Positions 48,197 through 56,368 of a DNA stretch of 64,000 nt are shown here, one piece after another (positions within the stretch are counted from its first letter, which is position 1; each line of letters starts with the position of its first letter). The stretch lies in assembly GCF_001545115.1 (NCBI RefSeq), contig NZ_FCNU01000028.1:248001-312000 (forward strand). The letters run 5' to 3'. The stretch is from Candidatus Protochlamydia phocaeensis. Its GTDB lineage: Bacteria > Chlamydiota > Chlamydiia > Chlamydiales > Parachlamydiaceae. The position numbers were made by a program, and so were the translations under genes. The notes beneath the pieces were generated by a model. It ran no database searches and had not been told where the DNA came from. It saw nothing but the letters and a program-made list of their open reading frames with translations.

Positions 48197-48217
48197 AGCG
48201 GGCGTTGATTGCCTGCC
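48197..48217 (+). promoter_or_regulatory. Conserved hairpin between F-box genes A2 and B2
   Basis: Second copy of the 7-base-loop hairpin at 43056-43076, with one A changed to G in the left arm so that a G-T pair replaces A-T. Loop sequence and distance to the next gene are preserved. Confidence 0.45.
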
Positions 48218-48272
48218 TATCTAAAAAATAATAATTAATCGTATATAAGGTTTTAATTTTTAAGGTTATCAT

Positions 48273-51200
48273 ATGCAAGTTAATGGTTCTAATAACTTAT
48301 CTTTTCCTCTTTCCTCTTTTCCTCCTAATTCTGCGAGCTATACCCATTTTAAGAGGAGATGGGAAGAGAGTGCCCGAAAGGCATTAAACGAAATCAATAC
48401 AAATCCTGAAAGAGCAATCAAACGGCGCTGCACGCTAGATGTTGTACAAGGAACCCATAAGGTCGAAGAGGTTTTTAGAGGCGAATGCTCAGTGGCAGAT
48501 TCGGAAGAGAAGGAAAGACCTTTTTCCGAGCAAGATGTTAAGGATGTTTCTCTTATACAAGCAAGCAGGGAAGAGACACTTGATTTTTTGCAGCTGCCTG
48601 CCGAGTTAATCTGCCAGATCTTTTCAACATTGGATCACAAGGATCTTTTACAATTTGAAAGGCTAGCAAAAGCCTACCAAGAAATCACAGAACCTGTATG
48701 GACGGATTATGTCAGAAGAGCGCGCCTTGACCGTCTGGAGTGGGCAGAGATCGATCTTCCGTCTAATGAAGAGCACCCCAATAAGTGGAAATATTGCCTG
48801 AGCCAAGCAATGATCCAATATATCGTCAAAGAGGGACATCTCATCCAGTCAGGTAAAAGCCTTGAAATAGCCAAAAGAGTAAAGGAGCGTTTTGGAGGGA
48901 TCTTTAAGCGGTTTCCACGCTGCGAAGCTTATATGGCCCAAGATCTTGTCCGCTTAGAGAGCTTTTCTAAAAATACACGGCAAATTTTGCCCAAAAAGCT
49001 TTTTAAAAAGTTGTTCAAAAATGAAGTTAAGGGAGGAGATTACTTATTAGGAGCTTTATTTGAGGCTAGGCGTTTAAAAGAAGCTGGGCGTGTAGTCCTG
49101 TCTAATCCCTATGAACAATATTATAGGCACAAACAACAAAAGACAGAAATGAACACCAAGCTCACAAAGGAGTATTTTACCATGGCTATACAAATAGGTG
49201 GAGCTTATGCCTATTTGATTGCGGTCTATACGTTTAGAGATCTTCCCTCGCGTTTTGGTGAATTACCTCTTTATGCCTATCTGGGAAAACCTTGTGCTTT
49301 GTATGATTCAGAAGGCTTGGATTATTTACTTAGAGCTTATCCTGATTTTGCCGCTTTCCTTTATCCGAATGGATATGATTTTCCTAAAATATTATTTGAT
49401 TACATGCAGGAGGAAATTAAAGCAAAAGAATGGCCGACAGCAGAAATCTTTTGTACAAAAGCTCTTCAGGCTTATGCGGACCGAGTACCGGAAGAATTTT
49501 GGGAAGAAGCAGCAAAAATAAAAATGCATTTAAATAAATGGAAAGAGGCTGACGGTTTTTATAAGTGGGCTAGAGAAGTGCGTGGAGATAATATTTCAGC
49601 AGATGTATTGGTTAATGCTGCCCATGTAAAAATGCAACTAAATGAATGGAAAGAGGCAGATCATTTATACACCCAAGCAAGGAAAGCCAATGGTGGACCT
49701 CTTCCAGAAAGTATAGTGTTTAATGCTGCCTATGTAAAAAAGCAACTAAATGAATGGAAAGAGGCAGATCGTTTATATACCGAAGCAATGAAAGCCAATG
49801 ACAGAGCTAGAGCTATTCCAAAAGATGCATGGATTGATATTGCCTATGTAAAAATGCAACTAAGTGAATGGAAAGAGGCAGATCGTTTATATACCCATGC
49901 AAGGAAAGCCAATGACGGAGCTCTTCCAGAAAGTGCATGGATTGATGTTGCCTATGTAAAATTGCAATTACAAGATTGGAAAGAGGCAGATCGTTTATAT
50001 ACCCAAGCATGGGAAGCCAATGGCGGAGCTCTTCCAGAAAGTGCATTGCTTAATGCTGCCTATGCAAAAAAGCAGCTAAATGAATGGAAGGAGGCAGATC
50101 GTTTATACACCCAAGCAAGGGAAGCCAGTGGCGGAGCTGTCCCAAAAAATATATGGGATCATGTTGCCTATGTAAAAATGCAGCTAAAGGAATGGAAAGA
50201 GGCAGACAGTTTATATACCCAAGCAAGAGAAGCCAATGGCGGAGCTCTTCCAAAAAATGCATTGATAGATGCTGCTTATGTGAAAACTCAATTAAGGGAA
50301 TGGAAAGAGGCAGACAGTTTATGTACCCAAGCAAGGAATGCTTTTGGCCCCCATATTCCACAATTGGGATTGATTAATGCTGCCTATGTGAAAACTCAAT
50401 TAAGAGAATGGAAAGAGGCAGACAGTTTATATACCCAAGCAAGGAATGCTTTTGGCTCCAATATTCCACAATTTGGATTGATTAATGCTGCCAGTGTAAA
50501 AATGCAACTAGAAGAATGGAAAGAGGCAAACAGTTTATATATCCAAGCAATTAAAATTTCTGCCGTCTCTATTCCAGCACAAGTATGGAGTCAGTTCGCT
50601 TTTGCAAAACGGAAATTAGAACAATGGAAAGAGGCAGACCTTTTATATACCCAAGCAAGGAAGGTTTTTGGCTCCCATATTCCACAAGTGGTATTGATTA
50701 ATGCTGCCAGTGTAAAAATGCAACTAGAAGAATGGAAAGAGGCAGACAGTTTATATATCCAAGCAATTAAAACTTCTGACGTCTCTATTCCAGCACAAGT
50801 ATGGATTCAGTTTGCTCTTGTAAAACAGAAATTAGAACAATGGGAAGCAGCGGACAGTTTATACATGCGAGGAATTAAAACTTCTAACCCCATTGTATGG
50901 GATGTGAATCAAGCGTACAATATGCTTGTTGTGAAAACAAAATTAAAAAAATGGGGACAAGTAGAAAGCATTTATAATCAAATAATGAAAGCTCCTGACG
51001 CGAATATTCCAGTCGAGAGATTGGCTGATGTCGCTTTTGCAAAATTAAGTTTGGAAAAATGGGAAGAGGCAGATACGTTATATAAGCAAGTAAGGAACGC
51101 TTGTGGCAGCCCTATTCCAGCACAAATATTGATTAATTCCGCTTATGTAAAAGGGAAGTTAGGAGAATGGGAAGCGGCAGACTGTTTATACACACAAGCA

Positions 51201-51299
51201 ATGGAAATTTCTGGTGGGGATATCTCAGCAGAGGTATTAGCGGATATCGCTTTTGTAAAAGCGAAATTAAAAGGCATTCTAGAAGCCAATATTATTTAA
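48273..51299 (+). CDS. F-box protein with sixteen 36-residue TPR-like repeats (B2)
   Basis: A 1008-residue paralogue of 43130-45253. The F-box lies at about 103-151 (LDFLQLPAELICQIFSTLDHKDLLQFERLAK); it carries the acidic KDLLQF where B1 has KALLQF. The N-terminal basic stretch (KRRWEESARK, AIKRRC) is kept. From about residue 420 sixteen consecutive units follow, most 36 residues long with the form QLxEWKEADRLYTQAR, ending with KLKGILEANII. Neighbouring units in the middle are nearly identical as DNA, which shows recent tandem amplification of a 108-base unit. The superhelix should form a large protein-binding surface. Confidence 0.88.
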   Translation: MQVNGSNNLSFPLSSFPPNSASYTHFKRRWEESARKALNEINTNPERAIKRRCTLDVVQGTHKVEEVFRGECSVADSEEKERPFSEQDVKDVSLIQASREETLDFLQLPAELICQIFSTLDHKDLLQFERLAKAYQEITEPVWTDYVRRARLDRLEWAEIDLPSNEEHPNKWKYCLSQAMIQYIVKEGHLIQSGKSLEIAKRVKERFGGIFKRFPRCEAYMAQDLVRLESFSKNTRQILPKKLFKKLFKNEVKGGDYLLGALFEARRLKEAGRVVLSNPYEQYYRHKQQKTEMNTKLTKEYFTMAIQIGGAYAYLIAVYTFRDLPSRFGELPLYAYLGKPCALYDSEGLDYLLRAYPDFAAFLYPNGYDFPKILFDYMQEEIKAKEWPTAEIFCTKALQAYADRVPEEFWEEAAKIKMHLNKWKEADGFYKWAREVRGDNISADVLVNAAHVKMQLNEWKEADHLYTQARKANGGPLPESIVFNAAYVKKQLNEWKEADRLYTEAMKANDRARAIPKDAWIDIAYVKMQLSEWKEADRLYTHARKANDGALPESAWIDVAYVKLQLQDWKEADRLYTQAWEANGGALPESALLNAAYAKKQLNEWKEADRLYTQAREASGGAVPKNIWDHVAYVKMQLKEWKEADSLYTQAREANGGALPKNALIDAAYVKTQLREWKEADSLCTQARNAFGPHIPQLGLINAAYVKTQLREWKEADSLYTQARNAFGSNIPQFGLINAASVKMQLEEWKEANSLYIQAIKISAVSIPAQVWSQFAFAKRKLEQWKEADLLYTQARKVFGSHIPQVVLINAASVKMQLEEWKEADSLYIQAIKTSDVSIPAQVWIQFALVKQKLEQWEAADSLYMRGIKTSNPIVWDVNQAYNMLVVKTKLKKWGQVESIYNQIMKAPDANIPVERLADVAFAKLSLEKWEEADTLYKQVRNACGSPIPAQILINSAYVKGKLGEWEAADCLYTQAMEISGGDISAEVLADIAFVKAKLKGILEANII
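49510..51280 (+). repeat. Tandem 108-base repeat array inside F-box gene B2
   Basis: Sixteen in-frame units with a period of 108 bases. One unit near 49770 is 6 bases longer and one near 50870 is 3 bases longer. Units between about 49630 and 50480 share long identical runs around GAATGGAAAGAGGCAGA. They also create open frames on the opposite strand that are artefacts of the repeat. Confidence 0.85.
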
Positions 51300-51386
51300 C
51301 GTTGTCTTATAAATCAGGGATCTTAAAAAAAGCTGCCCAGCAGCTTTTCCTTTGAAAAAGAAGAGATTTAACATGATTGATATTGT

Positions 51387-51478
51387 CTTAAGCCGCATCG
51401 CTTGCGTGATATAAAAGGCTTTTTACGTTTTGCACGTGGGGTCGGCTATGCCGCCCCACGGCTACTATCCCTACAGCG
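51387..51478. repeat. Dispersed intergenic repeat R1, copy 3
   Basis: Aligns with 30609-30699: CTTAAG, a CTTTTTACG-type segment, then a GC-rich core with GGCTACTATCCC. The core includes GTGGGG and CCCCAC arms able to pair. It lies between the end of the F-box block and the proC stop codon. Confidence 0.6.
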
Positions 51479-51543
51479 TTTGCATGGCATGTTTAGTCTA
51501 GCAAGTTTTTTATTTACGCCGGTCAAATTTGAGATTTAATACA

Positions 51544-51585
51544 TCCTTTTAATGGTCGGAAGATAGCTCTTTGCTTCTTTCATAA
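51544..51585 (-). repeat. proC 3' end, right arm of the direct repeat (attR-like)
   Basis: The end of the intact proC, matching 40341-40382 in sequence, orientation and reading frame. The pair bounds an 11.2-kb interval that contains all four F-box genes. Confidence 0.6.
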
Positions 51586-52349
51586 GCTGCTAAAAAAGTA
51601 TGAATGATGCCACTGCGAATGGCATAGTCCTCCAACGCTTTCAAGCCCTCAATGGTTGTTCCGGCAGGGGAAGTGACTTGCCATTTTAACTCTCCCGGAT
51701 GCTTTCTTGTTTTTTCCAATAAGGTCAAACTGCCCTTGATCATCTGCAAGACTAGGTTTTTAGCATCTTCGGCACCAAAACCCATGGCCATTCCGGCTTC
51801 AACCATCGCTTCGATCAACGTAAAGATAAATGCTGGACCGGATCCTGTGAGGGAAGTCAGTGCATCGATTTTGGATTCGCTTAGCCAGTAGACCATGCCG
51901 AGCGGTTCAAAGAGCGTTTGAAGTTTATGCTTAAGTGCTTGGGTTAAATAGGGATTGTCCACCATGCCGATCACACCTTCTCCATAAGTCAGAGCGAGAT
52001 TCGGCATCATTCGGATAATTAAAGAGGAATGAAAATAGCGCCTTAGAACGCTATGCGGCGTCCCTGCCAATAAACTGATGATAATTTGATCTGTCTTGAG
52101 ATGGGGCGCGATCAGATCGCTGATCTCTTTGAGATTTTGCGGTTTAATTGCCAAAATGATTATTTCAGCTTCCTGAATCGCTTCTTCAGCAGATGGGCAG
52201 GCGCGGGCTTTAATTTCGCGTGCCAATTCTTGCGTGGCAGGGAAATCCCTGTCGAATAAGGCAAGCTTGTGGAAAGGGCTGAGTCCTTGGGCAATTCCCG
52301 TTCCCATGTTTCCGCAGCCAATAATGGCAATATGCATTTGTTTTTCCAT
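51549..52349 (-). CDS. proC: Pyrroline-5-carboxylate reductase
   Basis: A 266-residue enzyme that reduces 1-pyrroline-5-carboxylate to L-proline with NAD(P)H, the last step of proline synthesis. The N-terminal nucleotide loop is IIGCGNMGTGIAQG. The family signature near the C-terminus (SPAGTTIEGLKALEDYAIR, after LTGSGPAFIFTLIEAM) is complete. A second Met at codon 5 is a possible start, and the usual ribosome site is weak. The region just upstream is occupied by the inverted-repeat element at 52355-52510. The last 12 codons recur in frame at 40345-40380. It follows proA on the same strand after 172 bases. Confidence 0.95.
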   Translation of the reverse strand: MEKQMHIAIIGCGNMGTGIAQGLSPFHKLALFDRDFPATQELAREIKARACPSAEEAIQEAEIIILAIKPQNLKEISDLIAPHLKTDQIIISLLAGTPHSVLRRYFHSSLIIRMMPNLALTYGEGVIGMVDNPYLTQALKHKLQTLFEPLGMVYWLSESKIDALTSLTGSGPAFIFTLIEAMVEAGMAMGFGAEDAKNLVLQMIKGSLTLLEKTRKHPGELKWQVTSPAGTTIEGLKALEDYAIRSGIIHTFLAAYERSKELSSDH

Positions 52350-52354
52350 ATAAA

Positions 52355-52510
52355 CCTGAGGTTGGAGTTTTTTGTCCTTTCGACTGTGTCAAAGCCTCTG
52401 AGCTGAACAAATAGCCAGGCGATCCATATTAAAAATATGGACCACCTTGCCAATTTTCATCTGTGGCAGCTTTCACGTCAGTCCAAAGGGCAAAAAACTC
52501 CAAATTCAGG
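52355..52510. mobile_element. MITE-like element between proA and proC
   Basis: A 156-base non-coding element with 32-base terminal inverted repeats (52355-52386 and 52479-52510) that differ at about four positions. The ends read CCTGAG or CCTGAA and continue into GGAGTTTTTTG. A short internal palindrome (CCATATT...AATATGG) is near the middle. Related copies lie at 45271-45327 and 30701-30766. No target-site duplication could be fixed by eye. It fills almost the whole gap between proA and proC, so proC expression must either pass through it or start from it. Confidence 0.7.
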
Positions 52511-52521
52511 TGATAAATCCT

Positions 52522-53796
52522 TTATGACGGACGTGTATGATAATTCCCGCGTATGATCCATTTATAGGTTGTCAGTTCTTTTAATCCCATCGGACCTCGC
52601 GCATGCAATTTCTGCGTACTGATGGCGACTTCGGCTCCCAATCCCAGCTGTCCTCCATCCGTAAAGCGCGTAGAGGCATTGACATAAACGGCTGCAGAAT
52701 CAATTTCGCTGACGAATTGCTCTGCTAGCTGGACATCCTGGGTTAAAATGCCATCGCTGTGGCCCGAACTATGCTCGCGAATATGATTTAAAGCTTCTTG
52801 TGAATCTTCTACTACTTTAATTCCAATTGTCAAGCTTAGCCATTCAGTATCCCAGTCGTTTGCTTGCGCTGTCTGACAAACGACCGTGCCTGCAGGTAAT
52901 GCTTTTAAAATATGCCAGGCTTTTTCATCCAGATGAAGTTTAACGCCCGCCTCTCCCAATGCTTTGGCTAAAGGGGGCAGGAATAAAGGCGCGGCCTGAG
53001 CATGAACAAGCAACGTATCTAGGGCATTGCAGACCGTTGGACGCTGTGTCTTGGCATTCAAAATGACAGGGAGCGCTTTATCCAGATCTGCCGTCCGATC
53101 GACATACAAATGGCAAATGCCAATCCCTCCCGTCATGACGGGAATCAGGCTGTTTTCCCGGCAAAATTGATGCAGGCCGGCACCACCACGGGGAATAATG
53201 AGGTCGATATAAGTCGGCATCTTTAGCATGTGGATAACCTGGCTGCGGTCTGCAGTTGGGATAAGCTGAATCGCATGAAGAGGGAGGGCTGCGGTGTTTA
53301 AAGCCTGTTGAATAACAGAGATAAGGGCCTGATTGGTGTGCAACGCCTCTGAGCCGCCACGTAAGATGGCGCAATTGCCCGATTTAAGGGCAAGCACCGC
53401 CGCATCAACCGTGACATTGGGTCTCGATTCATAAATGATTCCCAGCACGCCGATTGGCGTACGGCGTTTACAGACATTCAATCCATTGGGCAAAGTGGTA
53501 TGTTCAAAGGTTTCTCCCACCGGATCGGGCAAGGTGGCCACATGCTGGACGTCTTGGCTGATTCCTTTTAGACGTCCGTTTAACGATAAGCGATCTATCA
53601 TGGCCGGGCTAAGGCCGGCTTGTTCAGCTGCCAGGCAGTCTTTTTGATTGGCTTCCAAAATCTCTTTCTGGCTATTCTCTAAGCCATTTGCTAAGGCTTC
53701 CAAGACTAAGTCTTTCTGCCGGGCAGTCGCTTTGGCCATCGCAATAGCCGCTTGCTTGGCATGCTGCCCCATTAAAATTAAATCATTTGTCTGCAT
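52522..53796 (-). CDS. proA: Glutamate-5-semialdehyde dehydrogenase (gamma-glutamyl phosphate reductase)
   Basis: A 424-residue enzyme of the aldehyde dehydrogenase superfamily that reduces gamma-glutamyl phosphate to glutamate semialdehyde with NADPH. Family motifs visible are GVLGIIYESRPNVTVDAA, LRGGSEALHTN, IPRGGAGLHQF and the catalytic cysteine in QRPTVCNALDTLL. The length matches E. coli ProA (about 417). Its start lies 2 bases after the proB stop codon, so the two are cotranscribed and probably translationally coupled. Confidence 0.96.
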   Translation of the reverse strand: MQTNDLILMGQHAKQAAIAMAKATARQKDLVLEALANGLENSQKEILEANQKDCLAAEQAGLSPAMIDRLSLNGRLKGISQDVQHVATLPDPVGETFEHTTLPNGLNVCKRRTPIGVLGIIYESRPNVTVDAAVLALKSGNCAILRGGSEALHTNQALISVIQQALNTAALPLHAIQLIPTADRSQVIHMLKMPTYIDLIIPRGGAGLHQFCRENSLIPVMTGGIGICHLYVDRTADLDKALPVILNAKTQRPTVCNALDTLLVHAQAAPLFLPPLAKALGEAGVKLHLDEKAWHILKALPAGTVVCQTAQANDWDTEWLSLTIGIKVVEDSQEALNHIREHSSGHSDGILTQDVQLAEQFVSEIDSAAVYVNASTRFTDGGQLGLGAEVAISTQKLHARGPMGLKELTTYKWIIRGNYHTRPS

Positions 53797-53797
53797 G

Positions 53798-54916
53798 TTA
53801 GCTGTCCTCTTTAAATCGGGTGCGGGTCATATTATCGCGATGGATGATTTCTGGGCCGTAGCTGTATCCTAAGATGTCTTCAATATGCTGCGAATGTGTG
53901 CCGATCAGTTTCTGGATGTCTTGGCTTTTATAATTTGTAATGCCGACAGCTATGGGATAACCAGATAAGGAAACCAGTTGAACTAAAGCCCCTCGATCAA
54001 AAGATTGAAAGGTTTGAGTAATGCCTATCGGCAGCAAGCTGGCTCCATTATGGCGCAGCTTTTGCTCTGCCCCGGCATCAATTTGGATTTTTCCTTGATG
54101 CTTTTCAGATAGCAGCCAGCGCTTGCGGCTTTCCCTGGCGGTTGTTTCCGCCATAAAAAAAGTGCCGATCGCATGCCCATCGGCAATATCGAGCAAAACA
54201 TTGGGATGCTTAAAAGACGTAATGACTGTGCTTGTTCCGCTTTGAGAAGCGAGCTGGGCTGCTTGGACTTTTGTATACATGCCTCCTGTGCCAAGGCCAA
54301 GAGATGCTGATGCTCCGCCGGCTAAGGCAAAAATCTTTTCATCAATGTGGTTGATCCGTGGAATGAGCGCCGCTTGGTTATCCAATCGAGGATCGGCGGT
54401 ATAAAGACCTTCTTGATCGGTCAAAAGAATTAATCGATCGGCCGCAATCAGATTAGAGACCAAGGCAGCCAAGTTGTCGTTGTCGCCTACGCGGATCTCT
54501 TTGGTGGCAATGGTGTCATTTTCATTAATAATGGGAAGAATGCGATGCTTGAGCATGCAATGCAACGAATCGCGAATGTTCAAATAGCGCTGTCGATTGG
54601 AGAAATCGTCCCGCGTCAGCAAAAGCTGTCCGACTTGAATGTGGAAAATGCTAAATAAATCCGCCCAGATTTGCATCAATCGGCTTTGTCCAACGGCAGC
54701 AAACATTTGCTTGGAAGGCCAAAAGCGCTCGACCGTGGGATGGCCTAGGCATTCGCGGCCGGCAGCGACGGCTCCAGAAGTGACGAGAACAACTTGTTTG
54801 CCTTTTTCTTGCAGATGGGCAACTTGGCGGGCAATTTCCAACATGGCGCGGCGGGAAAGCTGCTTTGTTCCTTGTGTGAGCGTGCTTGTCCCCAATTTAA
54901 CGACAATCTTATGCAT
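53798..54916 (-). CDS. proB: Glutamate 5-kinase
   Basis: A 372-residue enzyme that phosphorylates glutamate with ATP, the first step of proline synthesis. The N-terminal amino-acid-kinase fold carries VVKLGTSTLTQG, VTSGAVAAG, NENDTI and DQEGLYTADPR. The C-terminal roughly 90 residues (KIQIDAGAEQKLRHNGASLLP onward) form the PUA domain. The enzyme is normally feedback-inhibited by proline. It heads the leftward proB-proA-proC operon. The upstream 295 bases are AT-rich with no further feature. Confidence 0.96.
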   Translation of the reverse strand: MHKIVVKLGTSTLTQGTKQLSRRAMLEIARQVAHLQEKGKQVVLVTSGAVAAGRECLGHPTVERFWPSKQMFAAVGQSRLMQIWADLFSIFHIQVGQLLLTRDDFSNRQRYLNIRDSLHCMLKHRILPIINENDTIATKEIRVGDNDNLAALVSNLIAADRLILLTDQEGLYTADPRLDNQAALIPRINHIDEKIFALAGGASASLGLGTGGMYTKVQAAQLASQSGTSTVITSFKHPNVLLDIADGHAIGTFFMAETTARESRKRWLLSEKHQGKIQIDAGAEQKLRHNGASLLPIGITQTFQSFDRGALVQLVSLSGYPIAVGITNYKSQDIQKLIGTHSQHIEDILGYSYGPEIIHRDNMTRTRFKEDS

Positions 54917-55211
54917 ATTTACCTAACTAAATAAAAAATTAACGGAAGGGAAAATAAGAAAAAATGAAGGGTGGGCTGACCTTACCCCAGAAGGGGGAAA
55001 CGAGGTAAATAGAAAGAAGGCATTAAATCGAAAGAAAAAGATTGCACGATTATCTCCGTTCTTACGGAATTCAAATTAACAAAAAATGTAATTAAAATCA
55101 TCAAAAAGATATAAACAAATTAAAAATAAGGTTATTAGCAATTCGCCGACAGTCTGTAATAAGAGGGCGGCCGTAAAAAAACATTAAATTAGCATGTGGA
55201 TAGGATGAGAT

Positions 55212-56129
55212 ATGAGAGTATTTGTAACAGGTGCTTCAGGATATATTGGAAATGCTGTTGCCAAAGCTTTTCGAAACAAGGGGCATCATGTCTTCGGGAT
55301 GGTCCGTAGCGAGAAAGATGCCCATCTGTTGAGCTTGGATGAAATCTGGCCGGTTATAGGGGATTTGGATAAGCTTGAGAGTTACCAGAAAGCATTGGAA
55401 GAGTGCGAAGTGGCGGTGCATTGCGCATTTGATTGGGAAGAGAAAGGCGTAGAGCGCGATGCTAAATTGATCGATAACGTGCTGGCCACTTTTTCCAAAA
55501 GTTCTCTGCCGCATGCGTTCCTTTATACGTCAGGCATATGGATTTATGGATCTCGAGGAAATCAGGTTGTCGATGAATCGACTCCGGTCAACCCGATCGA
55601 GATCGCTAAATGGCGCCCCATTCATGAAGAGAAAGTGTTAAAGGCTGCGGCTGCTAATTTTAAAACAGTCATTTTAAGGCCTGGATGCGTATATGGAAAT
55701 GTGGGAGGATTAACTAATCTCATTTTTACATCCACTCAAAATGGCATGATAAAAATGATTGGCGAGGGGCGCAACCGCTGGCCTATGGTGCATGTGCAAG
55801 ATTTGGCATTGGCCTATGTGGCAGCTGCCGAAAAAGAAGCAAACGGGCTTATTTTAAATGTAGCGAATGATACCAGTGTAACTGTAAAGGAATTGGCAGA
55901 GGCGGTTGCCAGAAGCGCTGGCATCGAAGGGAAAATTAAGAGTTTAACGCCAGAAGAAGCGCACCAGCAGTTTGGCGATATGGTCCAAGGATTGTCTATC
56001 GATCTTCAAGTCAGCAACTCGCGCGTTAAACGTTTATTAGGATGGCAAGTCCATCATCCCTCTTTTATCAATGATGTCGATATCTACTATAATGCATGGA
56101 AAACAACACAAGTGGCTGACGAGTTCTAA
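55212..56129 (+). CDS. NAD-dependent epimerase/dehydratase family protein
   Basis: A 305-residue extended short-chain dehydrogenase. The nucleotide loop is VTGASGYIGNAVAKAF. A TSGIWIYGS motif follows, and the segment after it (ESTPVNPIEIAKWRPIHEEKVLKA) stands where the YxxxK pair usually lies, but it reads WRPIHEEK, so the catalytic Tyr may be absent and the Lys is only provisionally assigned. GCVYG and GRNRWPMVHVQDLA match the sugar-nucleotide or substrate-loop region of the group. The substrate is unknown. AGGATGAG lies just before the ATG. Confidence 0.8.
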   Translation: MRVFVTGASGYIGNAVAKAFRNKGHHVFGMVRSEKDAHLLSLDEIWPVIGDLDKLESYQKALEECEVAVHCAFDWEEKGVERDAKLIDNVLATFSKSSLPHAFLYTSGIWIYGSRGNQVVDESTPVNPIEIAKWRPIHEEKVLKAAAANFKTVILRPGCVYGNVGGLTNLIFTSTQNGMIKMIGEGRNRWPMVHVQDLALAYVAAAEKEANGLILNVANDTSVTVKELAEAVARSAGIEGKIKSLTPEEAHQQFGDMVQGLSIDLQVSNSRVKRLLGWQVHHPSFINDVDIYYNAWKTTQVADEF

Positions 56130-56144
56130 GAAATGCATTAAAAC

Positions 56145-56187
56145 CGCTAATGGCTTAGATTTTCAAATTTAAGCCATTAGCAGTTTT
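56145..56187. terminator. Terminator after the epimerase gene
   Basis: A perfect 12-pair stem (56146-56157 with 56170-56181) with a 12-base loop, flanked by AAAACC on the left and AGTTTT on the right, so it could end transcription from both sides of this convergent junction. Confidence 0.75.
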
Positions 56188-56368
56188 AAGAAATTCTCTA
56201 AGGCGATTGTTAATAACGGTAATTTTTTTTCAAAAATCAATCTTAATGCTTGCAGCCATTGATGCGGCCAAATGTTGGATTATAAGCAGCCGATAGATAA
56301 ATAGCTGTAAGTCAGGCAAAAGCTACAGCCCGGGCAAGAAAAACACATGCCAATGAAATCGCTCGCCT

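Noticed and set aside
49813-50361. Two leftward open frames inside F-box gene B2 with repeated LEELRHWLPLLGYINDLPLS-like units
   Set aside because: They are antisense reflections of the 108-base coding repeat; the repeat itself keeps the opposite frame open.
49510-51280. Regular repeats that could suggest a CRISPR array
   Set aside because: The period is 108 bases with no unique spacers, and the units form an uninterrupted reading frame.
54917-55211. Possible RNA gene or repeat upstream of proB
   Set aside because: Only AT-rich DNA and a weak CCTTACCCCAGAAGGGGG hairpin-like segment are visible; no repeat or conserved structure is supported.
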